A stretch of 11,862 nt of DNA from an uncultured Filifactor sp. (GTDB lineage: Bacteria > Bacillota > Clostridia > Peptostreptococcales > Filifactoraceae). This document shows positions 6,882 through 11,862 of this stretch, one piece after another. A program made the position numbers and the translations under genes. The notes under the pieces are model-generated. The model did no database searches, had not been told where the DNA came from, and saw only the letters and a list, made by a program, of their open reading frames with translations. Numbering within the stretch: the stretch's first letter is position 1; the number at the start of each line of letters is the position of its first letter. The stretch spans positions 1 to 11,862 of the forward strand of contig CAMYCP010000022.1 of NCBI GenBank assembly GCA_947254385.1, written 5' to 3'.

Positions 6882-8504
6882 TTATTTTTCATACAATATT
6901 GATTTTGCAATATTCAACGCATGATCCGATATTCTTTCGAGGTTACTGAACAAATCCAAAAACATTATTCCGGATTCACTGTCGCATTTTCTGCGGTTAA
7001 GCCGGTCTATATGTCCGGATCTTGCAACTTTTTCTATAATATCCACTTGATCTTCGGTTATTTCAACGCTCCTAAGTTTGGAAAAATCCGAATCTCTGCG
7101 TGCCTCAAGCGCCAAGTCGAGAGACGCCATAACTTTAGTGAACATCAAATTTATATCTTCCAATGCATCACGGGAATAGTCAAGCCGGTCGTCTATGTTG
7201 GTTTGCGCAAGTTCTGCAATATTTTCCGCATGATCGCCTATACGCTCTATATTTTTTACAACATTTAAAAGATTTTCCACGATTATTCTGTCATATGCGG
7301 AAATTTCTTTATTAGAAAGTTTTAAAAGAAAATCCGCAAGTAATTTTTCCCTTTCGTTGATCATTTCTTCCGTTTTAAATGTTTCATTGATGTGTTCCTG
7401 ACTTTTCAAAGTAAACGCTTTGATTGCGTTTTCGCTTGAGAACTTAGCCATTTCTCCCATTAAAATACATTCGTTTATAGCGTTTTGAAGTGCTATTCCG
7501 GGGGTTAAAAGCATACGTTCGTCCAAATGCGAGGCGAAAGTTGCATATACATTGTCTTTACTGTTGTCATCCGGTATTATTTTGCAGGCGAGTTTTACAA
7601 TGTATTCGGCAAACGGAAATTGAAGTATCACGTTGATTAAATTGAACAAGGTATGAGCATTGGCTATCTGTCGTGTAACCGAATCCGGATTCATTTCGAC
7701 AACCGCCCATTGAATAGGATGATTTAAAACAAAGGCGAATATCAGCGTACCTATGACGTTAAATATAAGGTGCATGACGGCGGCACGTTTAGCATTCGGC
7801 CCGGTGCTGGTCAAAGAAGATATTATAGCCGTGGTGCAAGTTCCTATGTTGTCGCCGTAAAGTATCGGAAGTGCCGAACTTAACGGCATTAACCCCTGCG
7901 ATGCGAGTGCGAGAAGTATTCCGATGGATGCGGAAGAACTTTGAAGTACGAGAGTCAATAAAAAACCTATCAGTATTCCCAAAAAAGGATTGTTTCCGAA
8001 TTTTACAAGCAGGTTTTTAAATCCGTCATATTCTCTAAGCGGTATAACGGATTCTTTCATAAACACCATGCCCACGAACAAAATGCCGAAACCTATCAAA
8101 ATTTGTGACAAATTTTGCGCCTGCTTGCCTTTTTTTAAAAACATTATAAGTACACCCACAGCTATGGCAAACGGAGCAATCGCCTCTATATCAAACGATA
8201 CAAGTTGCGCCGTGACCGTGGTGCCTATGTTTGCACCCATTATTATGCCGATAGCCTGACTTAAAGTCATCAAATTGGCATTTACAAACCCGACGACCAT
8301 GACGGTGGTAGCGGAGGAACTTTGTATTATCCCCGTCACTATACAACCTACAATTACGGCAAGTAACCGATTGCGGGTAAAAAAACTTATTATATCTTTC
8401 ATCTTTTTACCTGCGGCTTTTTGCAGACCGTCACCCATTAAACTCATGCCGTACAAAAACATTGCCAAGCCTGAAAATAATTGAATAAAATTACTTAAAG
8501 CCAT
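6882..8504 (-). CDS. Na/Pi cotransporter family protein with C-terminal PhoU-like domain
   Basis: The 540-aa protein joins a membrane transporter half to a PhoU-like tail. The membrane half has the two inverted-repeat hallmarks of the SLC34/NptA family: QSSS at 61-64 and 188-191, each followed by a glycine/asparagine motif (GANIGTT 90-96, GDNIGTC 217-223). Membrane segments fill residues 5 to about 305. The tail (about 330-540) has the PhoU-type helical repeats ERIGDHAENIAE (420-431) and LERISDHALNIAK (522-534). The family is expected to import phosphate with sodium, and the tail may sense phosphate or metal, but that part is inference. No pst or pho genes are nearby. The ATG at 8504 is chosen over an in-frame TTG at 8516, because that TTG abuts the GGAGG (8510-8514) which serves the ATG. 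Confidence 0.92.
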   Translation of the reverse strand: MALSNFIQLFSGLAMFLYGMSLMGDGLQKAAGKKMKDIISFFTRNRLLAVIVGCIVTGIIQSSSATTVMVVGFVNANLMTLSQAIGIIMGANIGTTVTAQLVSFDIEAIAPFAIAVGVLIMFLKKGKQAQNLSQILIGFGILFVGMVFMKESVIPLREYDGFKNLLVKFGNNPFLGILIGFLLTLVLQSSSASIGILLALASQGLMPLSSALPILYGDNIGTCTTAIISSLTSTGPNAKRAAVMHLIFNVIGTLIFAFVLNHPIQWAVVEMNPDSVTRQIANAHTLFNLINVILQFPFAEYIVKLACKIIPDDNSKDNVYATFASHLDERMLLTPGIALQNAINECILMGEMAKFSSENAIKAFTLKSQEHINETFKTEEMINEREKLLADFLLKLSNKEISAYDRIIVENLLNVVKNIERIGDHAENIAELAQTNIDDRLDYSRDALEDINLMFTKVMASLDLALEARRDSDFSKLRSVEITEDQVDIIEKVARSGHIDRLNRRKCDSESGIMFLDLFSNLERISDHALNIAKSILYEK

Positions 8505-8509
8505 ACATT

Positions 8510-8514
8510 CCTCC
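8510..8514 (-). promoter_or_regulatory. Ribosome binding site that decides the transporter start
   Basis: GGAGG on the minus strand lies five bases before the ATG at 8504. The alternative TTG (8516-8514) overlaps it and so cannot be the start served by this site. Confidence 0.75.
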
Positions 8515-8517
8515 AAA

Positions 8518-8829
8518 TTATCGTTCAGCTTGAACCGGCGCTGAAATCAATATATCATCGGCACTAAATTCATAATCGTCAAAATTTATAAGTTCACATG
8601 AAAGCACATCAAAAATCACATTATATAAATTTGTCTTATAAGTCAAGTTGTTCTCACGTACATAGACAACAATTTTATCTTTTATCTTCAAATTTTTGTC
8701 ACTCTTAAGTAATATCACAAATATTTTCAAATTCGGATTTTGTAAATTTATCGTATCGGTATAAGAAAATATATTGAAAATAAAAGAATTTTTATACGGT
8801 GAAATTTCTTCAACTACGCTGTAACGCAT
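8518..8829 (-). CDS. Unrecognised small protein
   Basis: I do not recognise this 103-aa protein. It is rich in Asn, Lys, Ile and Asp, with alternating hydrophobic and polar stretches (for example NLKIFVILLKSDKNLKIKD and KIVVYVRENN), which suggests a small, mostly beta, soluble fold. There is no signal peptide or membrane segment and only one cysteine (in DVLSCELINFDDYEF). The frame is open to a TTG at 8850, but the ATG at 8829 has GGAG at 8835-8838 with a five-base spacer and is preferred. The gene is 17 bp after ysxC and 13 bp before the transporter, so it is probably cotranscribed with both. The good ribosome binding site and close fit argue that it is real. Confidence 0.7.
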   Translation of the reverse strand: MRYSVVEEISPYKNSFIFNIFSYTDTINLQNPNLKIFVILLKSDKNLKIKDKIVVYVRENNLTYKTNLYNVIFDVLSCELINFDDYEFSADDILISAPVQAER

Positions 8830-8846
8830 AACCACTCCGTAAAAAC

Positions 8847-9434
8847 TCAACCTTGTTTTAAAATTTTATCTACAAATTCCAAAATTTCATCTCTGCCGGT
8901 CTTTTTTAATGAAGACATTATAAAAACAGGCTCATCATACAAATCAAGTTGTTTTTTCACCATATTTTCAGAAGTTTTAATCTCGCTTTTATTTACCTTG
9001 TCCGACTTGGTCAAAATTACGGCAGTCGGTATGGCAAAATGGCGCGCGTATTTAAACATATCAATATCCGTATTTTTTGCTCCGTGCCTTATATCCGCAA
9101 ACAGAAAAATATATTTTAAATTTTTGGCATATATAAAATATTCTTCCATAAATTCAGCAAATTTTAAACTTTCACTCTTGGAAATTTTCGCATAACCGTA
9201 CCCCGGCAAGTCAACAAAATAAAATTCTTTGTTTATTAAGAAAAAGTTTATAGTGCGTGTTTTTCCCGGTATAGAGCTTGTATACGCCAACTTTTTACGG
9301 TTTAAAAGTGTATTTAAAGCCGAAGATTTGCCGACGTTGGATCTTCCGGCAAAAGCTATCTGAGGAAAATCATCTTTCGGATATTGTGTTTTATTTACGG
9401 CGCTTATGGAGATTTCAGCGGAACGTATGATCAT
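8847..9434 (-). CDS. ysxC: Ribosome biogenesis GTPase YsxC/EngB (YihA family)
   Basis: This GTPase is needed for assembly of the large ribosomal subunit and is essential in several bacteria. The 195-aa protein is of family length. The G1 motif GRSNVGKS is at 30-37, the G2 region PGKTRT at 56-61, G3 DLPGYG at 75-80, G4 TKSD at 142-145 and G5 near SSLKKTG (174-180). The motif PGYGYAK is characteristic of the YihA/EngB group. The start ATG overlaps the lon stop as ATGA, with AAGGAGG ending four bases upstream of the ATG inside the end of lon. The lon-ysxC order is known from Bacillus, which supports both calls. Confidence 0.97.
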   Translation of the reverse strand: MIIRSAEISISAVNKTQYPKDDFPQIAFAGRSNVGKSSALNTLLNRKKLAYTSSIPGKTRTINFFLINKEFYFVDLPGYGYAKISKSESLKFAEFMEEYFIYAKNLKYIFLFADIRHGAKNTDIDMFKYARHFAIPTAVILTKSDKVNKSEIKTSENMVKKQLDLYDEPVFIMSSLKKTGRDEILEFVDKILKQG

Positions 9435-11755
9435 TTATCCTCCTTTTGAGCCAGCGCATATTTCAAAACTTCATCCATTCCTCCAACATAATGAATTTTG
9501 ATATTCTGCATGACACTTGCGGGGATTTCGTCACTGTCTCTTTCGTTTTCCTTAGGCATTATTATTTCTCGAATCCCGGCACGATATGCGGCAAGTAATT
9601 TTTCTTTTATTCCGCCTACCGGCAGAACCTTGCCCCTTAGAGTAATTTCACCAGTCATCGCCACATCGGATCTTACAGGTACTCCGGTTATTGCGGAATA
9701 TATGGCAGTAGCCATGGTAATTCCGGCAGACGGGCCATCTTTCGGTACGGCTCCCTCCGGTAAATGGACGTGTATGTCTTTTTTGGAAAACACATCCTTT
9801 CTTATTTTGTGTTCGGGCGCAATTTTCCGTATATATGTCAACCCCGCCTTGGCAGATTCTTTCATGACATCGCCGAGTTGTCCGGTAAGAACGAGTTTAC
9901 CTTCTCCGTCAATCATACTCGCCTCAACAAGCAGCGTAACCCCGCCAACTTCAGTCCACGCCATGCCGTTTACACATCCGACCTCATTTTCTTTTCCCAA
10001 AAGATCATCGGTGTATTTTTCTTTGCCGAGGTAAGTCACTAAATTTGAAAGCGTGATGCGTAAAAATTTGAGTTTCGGATTTTGTATCTTCTTTATTGCG
10101 GCTTTACGGCAAATTTTCCCGAGTGTACGCTCCAAGCCTCTGACTCCGGATTCACAGGTGTAATTGTTTATTATTTTGCTTAAAGTTCCATCTGAAAACT
10201 TTAAGAAAGTTTCTTTCAAACCGTTCTCTTTAGTTACTTTAGGAATCAAAAATTTTTCGGCAATATTCAGTTTTTCATACTCGGTATATCCGCTTACATC
10301 TATTATCTCCATGCGATCGTACAAAGGACCCGGGATTGTCGATGTGGAATTTGCCGTGGTTAAAAACAGAACTTCGGAAAGATCAAACGGCAACTCCAGA
10401 TAGTGATCGGTAAACTCTTTATTCTGTTCGGGATCAAAAACTTCCAGCATCGCCGATGCCGGATCGCCGTTAAATTCGGAATCCATCTTGTCTATTTCAT
10501 CAAACAAAAACACGGGATTTTTAACCTTGCACTCTCTAAGCAACGTGATAATTCTGCCGGGAATTGCGCCGACGTAAGTGCGTCGATGTCCTCGTATTTC
10601 TGCCTCGTCTCTAACTCCGCCAAGTGACATATGCACGAATTTGCGGTTCAAAGATAATGCTATTGAGCGTGCTATTGAAGTCTTACCCGTTCCGGGAGGC
10701 CCTACAAGGCAAATTATCGGGCCTTTGGAATTTTTGGTGAGCTGTCTTACCGCCAAAAATTCCAAAATCCTCTCTTTTACCTTATCCAAGCCGTAATGAT
10801 GTGAATCTAAAACTTCTTTGGCGTAAGTTATATCAAGTTTATCTTTAGTGCGCTTATTCCACGGAAGATCGAAAATTGTATCAAGATATGATTTTATTAC
10901 ACTCGATTCGGGTTGGGAAGATTGAATACGGCTATAACGATCGATTTCCTTCATTACCTTTTCTTTTATATCTTTGGAAACTTTCAGAGTTTTTAATTTT
11001 TTTTCGTATTCCGCCGCCTCTTCGGATACCGTCTCTTTTTCTCCAAGTTCGTTTTCTATAGCTTTGATCTGTTCCTTGAGATAATATTCCCTTTGAAATT
11101 TATTCATCTGAACTCTTACTTTTTCATTTATCTTCCGTTCAGTTTCCAAAATTAAAAGTTCATTAATTAAAAGTTTGTGCAATTTTTGAAGTCTTTTGAG
11201 AACATTAAATTCATCCAAAATCTTGTACTTTTCTTTGTCGGAAACGTGCATAACGCTGATTATCACATCGGCGAACTTTCCATAATCTTCTTCGTCCGTG
11301 GCATTCATAATAAACTCGTTATCCACAACATCCACAATGTCAGAATACATGATAAAGCTCGATAATATACTACGCTTTAAAGCCTCGCAGGCCTTAACGT
11401 TAATTTTTTCGGAAATTTCCAAAGGTTCGACCTTAACTTTAAAGTACGGTTCAAACTGCACCTCTTCAACTATCACCGCCCGACTTAAAACCTTAACCAA
11501 AACACGTGCAAGATCCCCCGGACGCTTTACAAGTTGCTCTACAACACAAATACATCCCGTTCTGTTTAAATCGTCGAAAGTCGGAAGCTCTACAGAACTG
11601 TCAATTTGTGAAGTCAAAAAAATTTTTTTGTCGGCATTCATCGCCTCATCAAGCGAAAGCAAAGATTTTTCACGCCCGATGTCAAAATGAGCCACGGTAT
11701 TTGGAAAAAGAACCAACCCTCTCATGGCAATCAAAGGCATTTCTCTTAAATTCAT
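9431..11755 (-). CDS. lon: ATP-dependent protease La (Lon)
   Basis: Lon is a cytosolic hexameric AAA+ serine protease that degrades damaged and regulatory proteins. The 774-aa protein has the normal length and order. The LON N-terminal substrate domain starts [12 protein letters not shown] and covers about residues 7-200, followed by a helical coiled-coil region (about 200-290). The AAA+ domain has Walker A GPPGTGKT (352-359), Walker B FLFDEID (416-422) and a TTANS sensor (466-470). The protease domain has PKDGPSAG with catalytic S676 and GGIKEKL with catalytic K719. An in-frame ATG 15 codons upstream (11800) lacks a binding site, while AAGGAGA at 11763-11769 fits the ATG at 11755. No CIRCE or CtsR-type operator is visible in the 107 bp upstream. 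All catalytic residues are present. Confidence 0.97.
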   Translation of the reverse strand: MNLREMPLIAMRGLVLFPNTVAHFDIGREKSLLSLDEAMNADKKIFLTSQIDSSVELPTFDDLNRTGCICVVEQLVKRPGDLARVLVKVLSRAVIVEEVQFEPYFKVKVEPLEISEKINVKACEALKRSILSSFIMYSDIVDVVDNEFIMNATDEEDYGKFADVIISVMHVSDKEKYKILDEFNVLKRLQKLHKLLINELLILETERKINEKVRVQMNKFQREYYLKEQIKAIENELGEKETVSEEAAEYEKKLKTLKVSKDIKEKVMKEIDRYSRIQSSQPESSVIKSYLDTIFDLPWNKRTKDKLDITYAKEVLDSHHYGLDKVKERILEFLAVRQLTKNSKGPIICLVGPPGTGKTSIARSIALSLNRKFVHMSLGGVRDEAEIRGHRRTYVGAIPGRIITLLRECKVKNPVFLFDEIDKMDSEFNGDPASAMLEVFDPEQNKEFTDHYLELPFDLSEVLFLTTANSTSTIPGPLYDRMEIIDVSGYTEYEKLNIAEKFLIPKVTKENGLKETFLKFSDGTLSKIINNYTCESGVRGLERTLGKICRKAAIKKIQNPKLKFLRITLSNLVTYLGKEKYTDDLLGKENEVGCVNGMAWTEVGGVTLLVEASMIDGEGKLVLTGQLGDVMKESAKAGLTYIRKIAPEHKIRKDVFSKKDIHVHLPEGAVPKDGPSAGITMATAIYSAITGVPVRSDVAMTGEITLRGKVLPVGGIKEKLLAAYRAGIREIIMPKENERDSDEIPASVMQNIKIHYVGGMDEVLKYALAQKEDK

Positions 11756-11762
11756 ATATCTA

Positions 11763-11769
11763 TCTCCTT
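11763..11769 (-). promoter_or_regulatory. Ribosome binding site that decides the lon start
   Basis: AAGGAGA on the minus strand lies seven bases before the ATG at 11755, and downstream of the alternative ATG at 11800. Confidence 0.8.
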
Positions 11770-11790
11770 GTATTTTATTCCGTTTTTCTA

Positions 11791-11799
11791 ATTTTAACA
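11791..11799 (-). promoter_or_regulatory. Possible extended -10 promoter element upstream of lon
   Basis: The minus strand reads TGTTAAAAT, an extended -10 (TG, one base, TAAAAT, matching TATAAT at five of six). No good -35 box is found 16 to 18 bases upstream, as can be true of extended -10 promoters. Transcription would start near 11784, leaving about 29 bases of leader before the lon ATG. The AT-rich setting makes chance matches likely. Confidence 0.35.
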
Positions 11800-11862
11800 T
11801 ATAGAAAACAAAAAGGCATTTTTAAAATTAAAATAATAAAAATTTATATACGCTTACTTAAC

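Noticed and set aside
9498..10034. A 178-codon open frame on the plus strand opposite the protease domain of lon.
   Set aside because: It sits inside a fully supported lon coding region and has no recognisable family.
11798..11800. Upstream ATG that would extend Lon by 15 residues.
   Set aside because: It has no ribosome binding site, the added residues do not resemble Lon N-termini, and it would lie upstream of the likely transcription start.

Overview
The window is a dense block of eleven genes, all on the minus strand, from a low-GC Gram-positive bacterium that is most likely a member of the Clostridia (Bacillota). The signs are AT-rich gaps, strong GGAGG-type ribosome binding sites with some TTG starts, a rhodanese-less ThiI paired with its own cysteine desulfurase, and neighbouring NusG-domain-II and Gx-transporter genes. 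I cannot name a genus. In the direction of transcription (right to left) the order is lon, ysxC/engB, a 103-aa unknown, a Na/Pi cotransporter with a PhoU-like tail, pgi, a NusG-domain-II protein, a Gx-type membrane protein, a cysteine desulfurase, thiI, two small membrane proteins that are paralogues of each other, and folC.

Spacing is tight throughout. lon and ysxC overlap as ATGA, pgi and the NusG-II gene overlap by 8 bp, and the desulfurase and thiI share one base (TAATG). The other gaps are 12 to 31 bp. The one exception is an 81-bp AT-rich gap between the two small membrane-protein genes. The block therefore looks like one long transcription unit or a few overlapping ones. A possible promoter lies upstream of lon (-10 at 11791-11796), and a strong hairpin terminator lies after folC (49-93). 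No stretch over 300 bases lacks a gene. The jobs are mostly housekeeping: protein quality control and ribosome assembly (lon, ysxC), phosphate transport, glycolysis (pgi), thiolation of tRNA (desulfurase plus ThiI) and folate polyglutamylation (folC).

The most notable structure is at the left edge. Bases 47 to 1, read on the minus strand, look like the 5' end of a group IIC intron. It begins one base after the T-run of the folC terminator, which is the insertion preference known for this intron class. Its reverse transcriptase/maturase would lie outside the window. The second notable feature is the tandem pair of unrecognised small membrane proteins between thiI and folC. I found no CRISPR array, tRNA, rRNA, riboswitch or prophage, and no clearly new biological system.
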